Below are positions 15,534 to 23,217 of a stretch of 29,586 nt of DNA, one piece after another. The DNA comes from JASHVB01 sp049522565 (GTDB lineage Bacteria > Pseudomonadota > Alphaproteobacteria > Acetobacterales > Acetobacteraceae): NCBI GenBank assembly GCA_049522565.1, contig JBEKNT010000023.1, forward strand, positions 1 through 29,586, given 5' to 3'. Positions within the stretch are counted from its first letter, which is position 1, and each line of letters opens with the position of its first letter. The translations under genes were made by a program, and so were the position numbers. The notes under the pieces are model-generated. The model ran no database searches. It was not told where the DNA came from and saw only the letters and a list, made by a program, of their open reading frames with translations.

Positions 15534-15629
15534 GGGTGATCGGGTCGGCACGCAGTACGTGCAGCGGGACGACCCGATCACCCTCGGCGCTCTCGCGCCA
15601 TCGACCTCTCCCGCCGCGGGCGGGAGAGG
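15486..15629. repeat. Composite palindromic element (three nested hairpins) between convergent genes
   Basis: The element is a ~144-bp inverted repeat. It starts with hairpin CCTCTCCCGCGC-CGC-GCGCGGGAGAGG and ends with hairpin CCTCTCCCGCC-GCG-GGCGGGAGAGG. Between them lies a 16-bp perfect stem GAGGGTGATCGGGTCG / CGACCCGATCACCCTC, topped by GCACG-CAGTA-CGTGC. The two ~62-bp halves are near-perfect reverse complements. It follows the acyltransferase gene and abuts the stop of the opposing DUF4123 gene. It may act as a two-way terminator and as a dispersed repeat; related elements are at ~23131 and ~19178. Confidence 0.85.
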
Positions 15630-15631
15630 TT

Positions 15632-16234
15632 TTATTCCGCCAGCCGTGCCGTCTGCTTGACCAGCCGCCCTGCCTCGCGGCGCAGCGTGACCAGCGCCGC
15701 GCCGTCGTCGTCCTCCATCGCGAAGTGCTGCACCGGCCCGAAGAAGTCGCGCAGTTGCGCGGCGTTGCAGGTCGGCAGGAAGGGCAGCAGCACGCGCGGG
15801 TCGTAGAAGCGGAACACCAGCCGCTCGCCATCTGTCGTGCGCGCCAGCAGGTGGCGGCGGAAATGCGCCGCGAGCCGTGCCGCGGAGGCGGGCGACCAGA
15901 AGAAGATGCCCCAGGCGTCGCCCCAGAAATTCTCCCAGATCCAGTCGAAGATCTCGTCCGTCTGCCCGAGGCAAAGCAGATAGGGACCGACGGCGGCGAG
16001 GTTGTCCGCCTCGGTACCCTGGTACAGCGGCATGACGTCATGCCACGCGGCGAAGCGTTGCAGGCCGGCATAGATGCCGCGGTCGCGCGCGGCATCCAGG
16101 ATGGCGAACAAGTGGCCCTGGCGCGGCCGGTCGGGCGCCGCGTCCTGCTGCCACAGCAGCAGGCTCGCGCGCCGCCGCGCCGCCTGGTCGCGCCGGATAC
16201 CGGCGGTGGAATGCCTTGTCGGCCTAGAGGGCAC
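15632..16234 (-). CDS. DUF4123 domain protein, orphan T6SS-type adaptor
   Basis: This is a complete 200-residue DUF4123 protein with GTG start 16234, preceded by AGGA at ~9 nt. It has the blocks LFAILDAARDRGIYAGL, YLLCLGQTDEIFDWIWENFWG and LVFRFYDPRVLLPFLP.CNAAQLRDFFGP. It is strongly similar to the truncated protein at 2-535. DUF4123 proteins load effectors onto VgrG in type VI secretion. Here no effector, immunity gene or VgrG is adjacent: the upstream neighbour is a divergent small hypothetical gene and the downstream one an acyltransferase. It is therefore either an adaptor acting in trans or what remains of a second cargo module. The frame is intact throughout, so it may still be functional. 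Confidence 0.85.
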   Translation of the reverse strand: MPSRPTRHSTAGIRRDQAARRRASLLLWQQDAAPDRPRQGHLFAILDAARDRGIYAGLQRFAAWHDVMPLYQGTEADNLAAVGPYLLCLGQTDEIFDWIWENFWGDAWGIFFWSPASAARLAAHFRRHLLARTTDGERLVFRFYDPRVLLPFLPTCNAAQLRDFFGPVQHFAMEDDDGAALVTLRREAGRLVKQTARLAE

Positions 16235-16395
16235 GCGACGGGTCCTGCGGCAATCTCGGGTTTCCTGGGTGAAGTTGATAATAGCTCAAATCATTGTAGG
16301 GAGATTACCGGGCCGAAGGAAAGCGTGTTCACGAAATCGCCAGCCTCGCGCGGCCTGGACTTGCCCGATTCCCCGAGACCAGCCAACGTTCGCGC

Positions 16396-16680
16396 ATGGA
16401 TCAGCCTGTCAACGTGAGCAATCTGCGCGACGACACGCTCTGGGCGGTCGTCGCGTCGTTCGGCCGCACCACGCGGGTGGCCGAGATCTTCTCCAGCCGG
16501 ATTGCCGCGCTCGCCGATCAGGCATGGCGCGAGCAACAGGTCCGCGCCTATGCCGGCTTCCTGCGCGGCTCGCGCCAGCCGCCGCCGAGCTACACGGTGC
16601 GGCCGATCCGCCGTGCCGATCTGCCGCGCGCCTGGCGGCCCTTGCCGGCGTTGGGTTTCCTGCACGGGCAGTTCGTCTGA
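16396..16680 (+). CDS. Hypothetical protein (94 aa)
   Basis: This short ORF starts at ATG 16396, with no strong ribosome-binding site. It has plausible protein character: an amphipathic N-terminal part (DDTLWAVVASFGRTTRVAEIFSSRIAALADQAW), a polar middle (REQQVRAYAGFLRGSRQPPP), then YTVRPIRRADLPRAWRPLP. The overall shape is a small basic soluble protein; no family is recognised. It is divergent from the orphan DUF4123 gene, separated by 161 nt, and could share a control region with it. A cargo-related function would be pure inference. A chance ORF in high-GC DNA cannot be excluded. Confidence 0.45.
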   Translation: MDQPVNVSNLRDDTLWAVVASFGRTTRVAEIFSSRIAALADQAWREQQVRAYAGFLRGSRQPPPSYTVRPIRRADLPRAWRPLPALGFLHGQFV

Positions 16681-16993
16681 GCAGTGGCGACGGCTGGCGG
16701 CTTGCCGGGGGGCACCGGGTGGTCCGGCGTCCCGCATGACCTTTCGCAAGCTGGCAACACGGAAAAGTCCGCGAGCGACGGAGCGCCATGGAGGAATCAT
16801 TGATGCGCTGCGCGCGATGTTGGCGCCCTACATGGGCGTTCAATGGGTGTTCGTAGCGTCCCGTGCTTCCTCGGCTTCGTCGGGTTGCAGGCTTGGCGTG
16901 GCCGCGGCACCCGGCTGCGCAGCCTGAGATCGCCCCGAATCGCCCCATTGCCAATTTGACACCTGCGCAACGCTCGAACAGGCTCGCCATCCC
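16681..16993. other. Intergenic stretch without a recognisable gene
   Basis: These 313 nt hold no convincing gene on either strand. A GGAGGA motif and ATG occur near 16788 but open only a 22-codon frame. The stretch presumably carries the promoter of the SDR-transporter operon, but no clear -35/-10 pair was identified. Confidence 0.5.
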
Positions 16994-17749
16994 ATGTCGC
17001 CGCCTTTCGACCTTACCAATCGCCTTGCCCTGGTCACCGGCAGCTCCCGCGGCCTTGGTCTCGCCATCGCGCAGGGTCTGGCCGCCGCCGGCGCGCGCGT
17101 GATCCTGCATGGGCGCGACCAGGCGCGGCTGTCGCAGCAGGCCGCCGCGCTGCCCAACGCCGCCGGCACGCTCGCGTTCGACGTCACCGACGCCGCCGCG
17201 GTGCGCGCCGCGTTCGGCTGGATCGAGGGCGAACATCGCCGGCTCGACATCCTGGTCAACAACGCCGGCGTCATCCCGCGCAAGCCGCTGCTGGAGACCA
17301 CCGACGAGGACTGGCAGTCGGTCATCGACTCCAACCTGACGGCGTATTTCCGCCTCGCGCGCGAGGCGGCGCGACTGATGGTGCCGCGCAAGTCCGGCCG
17401 CATCATCATGGTGTCGTCGATCATGGGCTTGCTGGGGCGGGCCAACATCCCGGGCTACAGCACGGTGAAGGCCGGGCTGCACGGCCTGGTGCGGTCGATG
17501 GCGGTGGAACTGGCGCCGCACGGCGTCACGGTGAACGCGCTGGCGCCCGGCTATTTCCCGACCGACGCCACCGACGTGCTGCACAGGGACGCAAAATTCA
17601 ACGCCTGGATCGCCACGCGCGCACCGATGGCGCGCTGGGGCGATCCACCGGAACTCGCCGGCCCGGCGGTGTTCCTGGCCTCCGACGCATCATCCTACAT
17701 GACCGGCCAGGTGCTGGTGGTCGATGGAGGACTGACCGCGGCGCTGTAA
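16994..17749 (+). CDS. SDR-family oxidoreductase (gluconate 5-dehydrogenase-like)
   Basis: The 251-residue classical short-chain dehydrogenase has the cofactor motif TGSSRGLG at 15-22, NNAG at 89-92, Ser141/142 (VSSIMG), and the catalytic pair Tyr155 and Lys159 in YSTVK. The C-terminal VFLASDASSYMTGQVLVVDGG is typical of NAD(P)-dependent SDRs. The sequence style (FDLTNRLALVTGSSRGLG.AIA.GLA.AGA.VILHGR) is that of the gluconate 5-dehydrogenase/IdnO group, which reduces 5-ketogluconate reversibly. The MFS transporter 19 nt downstream supports a pathway of uptake plus oxidation of a sugar acid or other polyol. Class and cofactor site are certain; substrate is inferred. It starts at ATG 16994 without a strong Shine-Dalgarno sequence. 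Confidence 0.9.
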   Translation: MSPPFDLTNRLALVTGSSRGLGLAIAQGLAAAGARVILHGRDQARLSQQAAALPNAAGTLAFDVTDAAAVRAAFGWIEGEHRRLDILVNNAGVIPRKPLLETTDEDWQSVIDSNLTAYFRLAREAARLMVPRKSGRIIMVSSIMGLLGRANIPGYSTVKAGLHGLVRSMAVELAPHGVTVNALAPGYFPTDATDVLHRDAKFNAWIATRAPMARWGDPPELAGPAVFLASDASSYMTGQVLVVDGGLTAAL

Positions 17750-17768
17750 CGAAATCAACGGGGGAACA

Positions 17769-19112
17769 ATGTCCGGCACAACAGCACAAGGCCCGGCCAA
17801 CCGGACCGCGCACGTCTTGCTCGCATCCGCGGTGGGTTCCGCGCTCGAGTGGTACGACTTCTTCATCTATGGCACCGCCGCCGCGCTGGTCTTCGGCGAG
17901 CTGTTCTTCCCGAAATTCGACACCTTCGCCGGCACGCTCGCCGCCTATGTCACGTTCGGCGCCGGCTTCCTGGCGCGTCCGTTCGGCGGACTGTTCTTCG
18001 GCCATTTCGGCGACCGGATCGGGCGCAAGCCGATGCTGGTGATCACGCTGCTGTTGGTCGGCGGCGGCACCTTCGTGATCGGCCTGCTGCCGACCTATGA
18101 CTCGATCGGCATCTGGGCGCCGGTGCTGCTGCTGCTGATGCGGCTGGTGCAGGGGTTTGGCGCCGGCGCGGAATACGGCGGCGCGGTGATCTTCGCGGTG
18201 GAATATGCCCCGGCCGGCAAGCGTGGCCTGTTCGGCAGTTGCGCGCCGCTGGGGGTGGTGGTCGGCAACCTGATGGCCGCCGGCGTCTTCTACCTGGTCA
18301 GCCTGCTGCCGCACGACGCCATGCTGGCCTGGGGCTGGCGCATCCCGTTCCTGATTTCCATCCTGCTGTTCGGCATCGGCCTGTATATCCGCGCCAAGGT
18401 GGCCGAGACGCCGGTGTTCGCCAACGTCGGCGATACCCGCCCGCGGCTGAAGGCGCCGGCGATCGAGGCGCTGCGCCGGCATCCGCGCAACTTCCTGGTG
18501 GTGATCGGTGCGCGGCTGGCCGAGAACGGGCTTGGCTACCTGTTTCCGGTGTTCGGCCTCGGCTACCTGATCAACACGCTGCACATGCCGCGCGGCACCG
18601 CGATCGCCGGCGTGATGCTGGGCAACGCCGCCGAGGTCGTCGGCGTGGTGCTGTTCGCCTGGCTGTCCGACAAGGTCGGGCGGCGGCCGGTCTATATGGG
18701 CGGCGCGCTGTTCTGCGCCGCGTTCGCCTTCCCGTTCTTCGTGCTGGCCGACACGCGCGACCCGACGCTGGTGGCGATCGCGTTCATGCTGGTGATGGGC
18801 ATCGGCGGCGGCGCGATGTTCGGTCCGCAGGCAGCCTATTTCGCCGAGCTGTTCGGCCCGCGGCTGCGCTATTCCGGCTTCGCCTTCGCCCGCGAGTTGG
18901 GGTCGATCCTGGCCGGCGGTCCCTCCCCCGCCATTGCCGCGCTGCTGGTGGGCTACATGGCGGGCGCACCCTGGGGGGTCGCGTGCTACGTCATCCTGTT
19001 GTCGCTGATCACCGCCCTGGCGGTGTGGTGGGGACCCGAGACGCATACCAGCGACATCGAGGCCGAGTCGGTCGATGCAGTGCCGGCGGTGGCGATGGCG
19101 CGCACCATCTAG
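17769..19112 (+). CDS. MFS transporter, metabolite:H+ symporter (MHS) family
   Basis: The 447-residue protein has twelve predicted membrane helices and starts at ATG 17769, with GGGGGA just upstream. The N-terminus SAVGSALEWYDFFIYGTAAALVF is the hallmark of the MHS group (KgtP/ShiA/ProP-like). The loop motif GHFGDRIGRKP between helices 2 and 3, and RLVQGFGAGAEYGGA in helix 4-5, are intact. A second-half copy (LSDKVGRRPVYMGGA) follows. Members take up dicarboxylates, shikimate or similar organic acids with protons across the inner membrane. It lies 19 nt after the SDR gene, so the pair is likely an operon in which this protein imports the dehydrogenase's substrate. The substrate is not determined by sequence. 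Confidence 0.93.
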   Translation: MSGTTAQGPANRTAHVLLASAVGSALEWYDFFIYGTAAALVFGELFFPKFDTFAGTLAAYVTFGAGFLARPFGGLFFGHFGDRIGRKPMLVITLLLVGGGTFVIGLLPTYDSIGIWAPVLLLLMRLVQGFGAGAEYGGAVIFAVEYAPAGKRGLFGSCAPLGVVVGNLMAAGVFYLVSLLPHDAMLAWGWRIPFLISILLFGIGLYIRAKVAETPVFANVGDTRPRLKAPAIEALRRHPRNFLVVIGARLAENGLGYLFPVFGLGYLINTLHMPRGTAIAGVMLGNAAEVVGVVLFAWLSDKVGRRPVYMGGALFCAAFAFPFFVLADTRDPTLVAIAFMLVMGIGGGAMFGPQAAYFAELFGPRLRYSGFAFARELGSILAGGPSPAIAALLVGYMAGAPWGVACYVILLSLITALAVWWGPETHTSDIEAESVDAVPAVAMARTI

Positions 19113-19177
19113 GGTTCCGCCTCTTGCGTTCGGTGCCGATCGGTGCCCGACGCTGAAGCCGGCATTCCCGTCACGAG

Positions 19178-19243
19178 CCTCGCCCGCGGGGACCGCGCCT
19201 TACGCGATGCCGATAAAACGGATCGCAAAGGCCGCGGGCGAGG
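19178..19243. terminator. Long hairpin downstream of the MFS gene
   Basis: A perfect 12-bp inverted repeat, CCTCGCCCGCGG (19178-19189) and CCGCGGGCGAGG (19232-19243), encloses two inner stems: GCCTT/AAGGC, and GCGAT...ATCGC with a CCG/CGG tip around ATAAAA. It begins 66 nt after the MFS stop. It could end the SDR-MFS transcript, but it lacks a T-run and shares its CCTCGCCC arms with the dispersed palindrome at 23.1 kb. The remaining intergenic DNA up to 19578 holds the tRNA fragment and nothing else recognised. Confidence 0.55.
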
Positions 19244-19313
19244 AATCGCGAAGGCAGAACGAGCCAGCCATTGCGCCGTGTGTGCCGTAGTTGAACATCC
19301 GCTCGCCCGGGCA

Positions 19314-19360
19314 TGGTGGGTGCGACGGGGATTGAACCTGTGACCCAAGCCGTGCGAAGG
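19314..19360 (-). pseudogene. Truncated tRNA-Val 3' half (possible att site)
   Basis: This is a minus-strand copy of the 3' part of the tRNA-Val at 21168-21242. CCA, the acceptor 3' strand CGCACCC and the T-arm are present and agree at all but a few of ~48 positions. One change puts an A-C mismatch in the T-stem (ACAGG against CCCGT). The anticodon-loop copy reads TTCGCAC instead of TTCACAC. No D-arm or matching 5' acceptor strand follows, so it cannot form a tRNA. The orientation and position fit a direct repeat left at the far end of an element inserted into the tRNA 3' end. Confidence 0.75.
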
Positions 19361-19578
19361 CAAGTTACTACCAACGAACGACCCCAGCCGATCAAGCGCC
19401 CAGGAAACCGCCCGCTTGAGCATACTGCGGCGGCGCACGCGGTGCACTGACCCGCCCCTGACGCACGCCAACCAATCGCCTTGCGTTCTGGTCCGCGTCG
19501 CGGCGCAACAGTAGTCGGTTCGCCTGACAACGTAGCTTGCCCGCGCGAATGCCGCAGCGCAGGCCCAAGGAGAGCGAA

Positions 19579-20883
19579 ATGACCGACCTGTTCGCGGCCG
19601 CAGTCGTGCTTGTAACGTTCGTCCTCATCATTCGCGGGGCAGAGGTCCGCTTTGCCTTGCTCTGCGCGGGCGCAGTCCTGGTAATCGCCTCTGGCCGTCC
19701 CGGCGAATGGTTCGACGCCTTCGGAACCAGCATGACCCAGGCGGGGCTGATCACCGTGATCCTGCCCGCGCTCGGTTTCACCGCGGTGATCAGGCTCGGC
19801 AAGTGCGACCTGCACCTTGTCCGGTGCCTCGTGAAGCCGCTGCTGAAGATGCGGGCGGTCATCATTCCCACCGCAATGCTTGCCACCATGCTGATCTCCA
19901 TCGCCATCACCAGCGCCGCCGGCGTGGCCGCCGCCACCGGCGTCGTGCTGATCCCGGCCCTGATCGCGCTCGGCGTCAGCCCGGCGATGGCAGCCGCTAC
20001 CATGATCGCGGGCACCTGGGGCGCGGCGTTCAGCCCCGGCTCGCCGCATCCGGCGCTGATCGGCGACATGGCCGGAATGTCCGTGATGGACGTCATCCTC
20101 GCGCACCTGAAGGCGTCGGTTCCGGCAGTCGTCGTGTACGCGGTCGTGCTCTACTTCGTGGCGCGCATGCTCCGGGAGGACGGGCGGCTGCCGTCGGCAC
20201 AGGCGGCCTCGGCGCCGGGCCCAGCCGCGGGGGATGGCGCGACCAAGGATGAGCCGGTGAATCTCTTGCGCGCCGCCATGCCGGTGCTGCCGCTATTGCT
20301 CCTGATCGTGGGCCTGCCGCAGTTGGGCCTGCTGACGTCGTGGCTGCCCAAGGGGATCTCGGTGCTCCAGGCGATGGTCGTCGGTACGGTCGCGACCATG
20401 CTGGTGGCGCGGCTGTCGCCGGCACCGGCCAGCAAGGCGTTTTTCGCCGGCATGGGCGATGCTTACGCCGGTGTCATGGGCATCATCATTGCGGCCGGCG
20501 TGTTCATCGCGGGGTTGAGCGCGATTGGCTCCATCGACCACTTGATCGAGGCGCTCAAGCAGACGAAATCGGTGGCCCCGGTCGCCGCGATGGTTGGCCC
20601 GTTCGCCATCGCCGTGCTGAGCGGGTCGGGCGACGCGGCGGCGATCGCGTTCAACAAAGCGATGCTGCCGCATGCCGAGCTGCTCGGCATGACCAAGGTT
20701 GCCCTCGGGGACATCGCCTGGGTCGGTAGCGCACTCGGCCGAGGCATGTCGCCGGTTGCGGCGGCGACGGCCATCGCGGCAGGCTACGCTGGCGTGTCGG
20801 TCTTCGACATTGCCAAGCGGACCGCCCTCCCGGCCGTCGCGGCCGCCGGTGTCGTGGTCGCGCTGATGGTGCTATTCGCCTGA
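19579..20883 (+). CDS. DcuC-family C4-dicarboxylate transporter-like protein
   Basis: The 434-residue membrane protein starts at ATG 19579, preceded by AAGGAG; an upstream frame from 19537 is not needed. It has about twelve hydrophobic segments in two similar halves. GLITVILPALGFTAVIRLGKCDLHLVR, then LISIAITSAAGVAAATGVVLIPALIALGVSPAMAAATMIAGTWGAAFSPGSPHPAL, resemble the conserved core of DcuC/anaerobic C4-dicarboxylate carriers, including the re-entrant Ser/Gly-rich stretch. A second half copy includes GSGDAAAIAFNKAMLPHA. Such carriers exchange or export succinate-like acids across the inner membrane. The gene is alone between a broken and an intact copy of tRNA-Val, suggesting it was brought in by integration. 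The family is fairly sure; substrate and direction are not. Confidence 0.85.
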   Translation: MTDLFAAAVVLVTFVLIIRGAEVRFALLCAGAVLVIASGRPGEWFDAFGTSMTQAGLITVILPALGFTAVIRLGKCDLHLVRCLVKPLLKMRAVIIPTAMLATMLISIAITSAAGVAAATGVVLIPALIALGVSPAMAAATMIAGTWGAAFSPGSPHPALIGDMAGMSVMDVILAHLKASVPAVVVYAVVLYFVARMLREDGRLPSAQAASAPGPAAGDGATKDEPVNLLRAAMPVLPLLLLIVGLPQLGLLTSWLPKGISVLQAMVVGTVATMLVARLSPAPASKAFFAGMGDAYAGVMGIIIAAGVFIAGLSAIGSIDHLIEALKQTKSVAPVAAMVGPFAIAVLSGSGDAAAIAFNKAMLPHAELLGMTKVALGDIAWVGSALGRGMSPVAAATAIAAGYAGVSVFDIAKRTALPAVAAAGVVVALMVLFA

Positions 20884-21167
20884 AAGGGGTCGGACGGCCC
20901 GAGCGCACAAAACTGCGCGGTAAGAACCGAGGACACGGACGAAAGTCAGGCCGGCTGGCAACCTGGCGTCGTCACCGCAGGCTTGGTCCAGTTGCGCCTG
21001 CGCCACGCTCGCGCCGGTCAGCTCCGCGAAGTCCAGGACAGCGCCATTCGGGGGGGCGACGGCGACCTGGCCGCGGGCGGACGGGCAGTGCTGGCGCGTT
21101 GCTGCTACCGATGCGCTACCCAGGGACGTTTCGCCGCTGACAGCGGACCCGTAACCTGCTGAAAACA

Positions 21168-21242
21168 TGGTGGGTGCGACAGGGATTGAACCTGTGACCC
21201 CCGCCGTGTGAAGACGGTGCTCTGCCGCTGAGCTACGCACCC
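21168..21242 (-). tRNA. tRNA-Val (CAC)
   Basis: The 75-nt gene forms a complete cloverleaf on the minus strand. The acceptor stem is GGGTGCG/CGCACCC and the D-arm is GCTC-AGCGGCA-GAGC. The anticodon stem CCGTC/GGCGG encloses the loop TTCACAC, with anticodon CAC at 21208-21210. The T-arm is ACAGG-TTCAATC-CCTGT, followed by discriminator A and encoded CCA at 21168-21170. Its 3' half is duplicated at 19314-19360. Confidence 0.97.
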
Positions 21243-21354
21243 ATGGCCCAGGGCGATTGGGGCGCTGGACTGGGGGATTTGTGATAGGCGGCGCGGCTTT
21301 CGCATGTCAAGCCGCGCTTGGCTTGGTGCCGCGGGCCAGCCTAGGATGCCGCCG

Positions 21355-22164
21355 ATGCTCCGCGCCGCTCCGAGCCTGCTGGCAGTGTTGCTGCTGAGTC
21401 CTGTGCCGGCGCCGGCGCAGGATGCCACCGATTTGCATGCCAGCTACGACCTCTACGCCGCCGGGTTCCACGTCGCGGAAATCGAGGTGGCGTTCGGCGT
21501 CGGCCGCCACAGCTACGAGGTGCGGCTCGCCTTCCACACCACCGGCGTGGTGTCGTTGTTCCATCATGGCCATCAGCTCAGCACCGTCGTCGGCACGTGG
21601 GAGGCCGACCGGCCGCAGCCACAGGAGTTCGAGTCCGTCGGCGTGTGGCAGGGCGAAGACAAGGTGACGCTGATGGACTACCTGCACGGCCAGCCGCTGG
21701 TCCGCAAGCTGATCCCGGCGCAGGACAAGGAACGGGAGCCGGTGCCGCTGTCTTTGCAGCAGAATTCGGTGGATTCGCTGAGCGCGCTGGCCTTCCTGGT
21801 CCGCCGGGTGACGGACACCGGGCGCTGCGAGGCCTCACTCCACATGTTCGACGGCAACCGCGCCAGCGAGATCACCGCCCACACCGCAGGTGAGGAGATG
21901 CTTCTGCCGAACAGCCGTTCCGCGTTCAGCGGCAAGACGCTGCGCTGCGACTTCGTCGGCCAGATGCTGGCCGGCTTCCTGTACGAGGATAACACACCGT
22001 TTGACCGCCGGCCGCTGCACGGCTCGGCCTGGCTTGCCAGCGTGGTGCCTGGCGCGCCGCCGGTGCCGGTGCAGATGGCGTTCGACACGCGCTGGTTCGG
22101 CGAAGCCACGATGTATCTGACGCAGCTCGGACAGACCCCGCCGACCGAGGTCGCCTCGCACTGA
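21355..22164 (+). CDS. DUF3108 domain protein, exported
   Basis: The 269-residue protein starts at ATG 21355, with AGGA eight bases upstream; ATG 21346 is in frame, but its AGG is immediately adjacent. A signal peptide is evident (LRAAPSLLAVLLLSPVPAPAQ). The mature part begins YDLYAAGFHVAEIEVAFGVG, followed by VRLAFHTTGVVSLFHHGHQLSTVVGTW, matching the 'Y.ly..G..vae' beta-rich opening of DUF3108 proteins. Later NSVDSLSALAFLVRRV and RTLRCDF-type strands agree with that family. DUF3108 proteins are periplasmic and thought to have a lipocalin-like or LolA-like beta fold, but their role is not established. It lies about 110 nt from the divergent tRNA-Val and 81 nt before the hydrolase gene, so an operon with the latter is possible. 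Confidence 0.82.
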   Translation: MLRAAPSLLAVLLLSPVPAPAQDATDLHASYDLYAAGFHVAEIEVAFGVGRHSYEVRLAFHTTGVVSLFHHGHQLSTVVGTWEADRPQPQEFESVGVWQGEDKVTLMDYLHGQPLVRKLIPAQDKEREPVPLSLQQNSVDSLSALAFLVRRVTDTGRCEASLHMFDGNRASEITAHTAGEEMLLPNSRSAFSGKTLRCDFVGQMLAGFLYEDNTPFDRRPLHGSAWLASVVPGAPPVPVQMAFDTRWFGEATMYLTQLGQTPPTEVASH

Positions 22165-22245
22165 GCCGTGCCCTGGCGCGGGTTGCGGGCGTTTGGTAAC
22201 GATCTCCCCGCGCGACGACCCTGTGCGAGAAGAGGTCCCTCCCTC

Positions 22246-23070
22246 ATGCGCCGGCCGCCACTGTTCTACCTGATTGCCCTGTTCGCCATGCTGGTCGGGC
22301 CGCCAACGCTTGCCGCCCGCATGGAAACCGTTGCAGTTCCCGCGCAAGCCGTCCCCGGCTCGCGCATGCCGACGCAGCCGTTCCCGGGCATCCTGGAGTT
22401 GCCGGACGGCAATGGCCGCTTCGCCGCCGTCGTCGTGATGCATGGTTGCGGTGGTCGGGGGGCGGCGCAGCAGGTCTGGGCCGCGCGCCTGAATGGCTGG
22501 GGTTACGCGGCGTTGGTGCTCGACAGCTTCGCTCCACGCGACGTTTTTGGCGGCGTTTGCGCGCCCGACCGACAGCACCTGGTGACCAACCAGGATCGCG
22601 CCGGCGACGTGCTGAGCGGCGCGCTCTGGCTGCGCGCGCGGCCGGAGATCGATGGCGCGCGGATCGGCGTGATCGGATTCTCGCATGGCGGCGGCACCGC
22701 CGCGTGGGTCACCCAGCGCCGTTATGAGCAATTGTTTCCCGGCCTGCTGAAGGCGTCGGTGGATTACTACGGCGCCTGCCGCGCCGCGGAGACGCATGGG
22801 ACGGTGCCCTTGCTGGCGCTGGCGGGCGAGGATGACACCTGGGGGTTCCCCGCCCTGAGTTGCCGCGGGTTTGCCGGCAAGCTGCGGCCCGACCAGGTGT
22901 TCGAGGTGCACACCTATCCGGGCGCCGTGCATGACTTCGATAATGCGATGATGCCGTACCGCAGCAGCAATCTCGGCCACCCGACCGGATATGACCCCGC
23001 CGGGGCCGAGGATAGTTTCGGGCGGGTGAAGGCTTTCCTGGACCGCTATGTCGGCCGTCCGGGCGGGTGA
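22246..23070 (+). CDS. Dienelactone hydrolase family protein, exported
   Basis: The 274-residue alpha/beta hydrolase starts at ATG 22246. Residues 1-24 form a signal peptide (FYLIALFAMLVGPPTLAA). The fold begins AAVVVMHGCGGRG (oxyanion region, ~60-72). The nucleophile is Ser146 in GFSHGG, the acid is Asp196 or Asp197 in AGEDDTW, and the base is His229 in YPGAVHDF. True dienelactone hydrolases use Cys as nucleophile in the chlorocatechol pathway; here the residue is Ser, and export to the periplasm points to a different ester substrate. Two Cys residues (CGG and GGVCAPDR) plus later CRA and SCRG could form disulfides there. The substrate is unknown. The preceding DUF3108 gene is on the same strand. 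Confidence 0.88.
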   Translation: MRRPPLFYLIALFAMLVGPPTLAARMETVAVPAQAVPGSRMPTQPFPGILELPDGNGRFAAVVVMHGCGGRGAAQQVWAARLNGWGYAALVLDSFAPRDVFGGVCAPDRQHLVTNQDRAGDVLSGALWLRARPEIDGARIGVIGFSHGGGTAAWVTQRRYEQLFPGLLKASVDYYGACRAAETHGTVPLLALAGEDDTWGFPALSCRGFAGKLRPDQVFEVHTYPGAVHDFDNAMMPYRSSNLGHPTGYDPAGAEDSFGRVKAFLDRYVGRPGG

Positions 23071-23130
23071 GTCACCGCACCCGCCGCGCGGCCCAAGCCC
23101 GCGCAGCGGACCACGGCGAGGAGCCAGGCG

Positions 23131-23217
23131 CCGAGGGTGAGGGCGATTGGATCGCCGCGTTGCACCCTCACCCGCGCCGCTTGCGCGTCTCGACCTCGCC
23201 CACGTCGCGGGCGAGGT
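23131..23217. repeat. Palindromic element between convergent genes (related to 15.5-kb element)
   Basis: The stretch contains GGGTGAGGG ... CCCTCACCC around an inner GCGAT/ATCGC hairpin. A second hairpin, CCTCGCCC-ACGTC-GCGGGCGAGG, ends next to the gph stop. The order of blocks (core stem with CCCTCAC, then a terminal CCTCxCCC hairpin) repeats that of the element at 15486-15629, though the sequence is more degenerate. It separates the dienelactone-hydrolase-like gene from gph and may terminate both. Confidence 0.65.

Noticed and set aside
20872..21240. A minus-strand ORF whose start lies in tRNA-Val and which ends inside the dcuC 3' end
   Set aside because: The N-terminus (GVTGSIPVAPT) is the familiar translation of a tRNA 3' half. 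The remainder has no recognised family, although parts look mildly protein-like.
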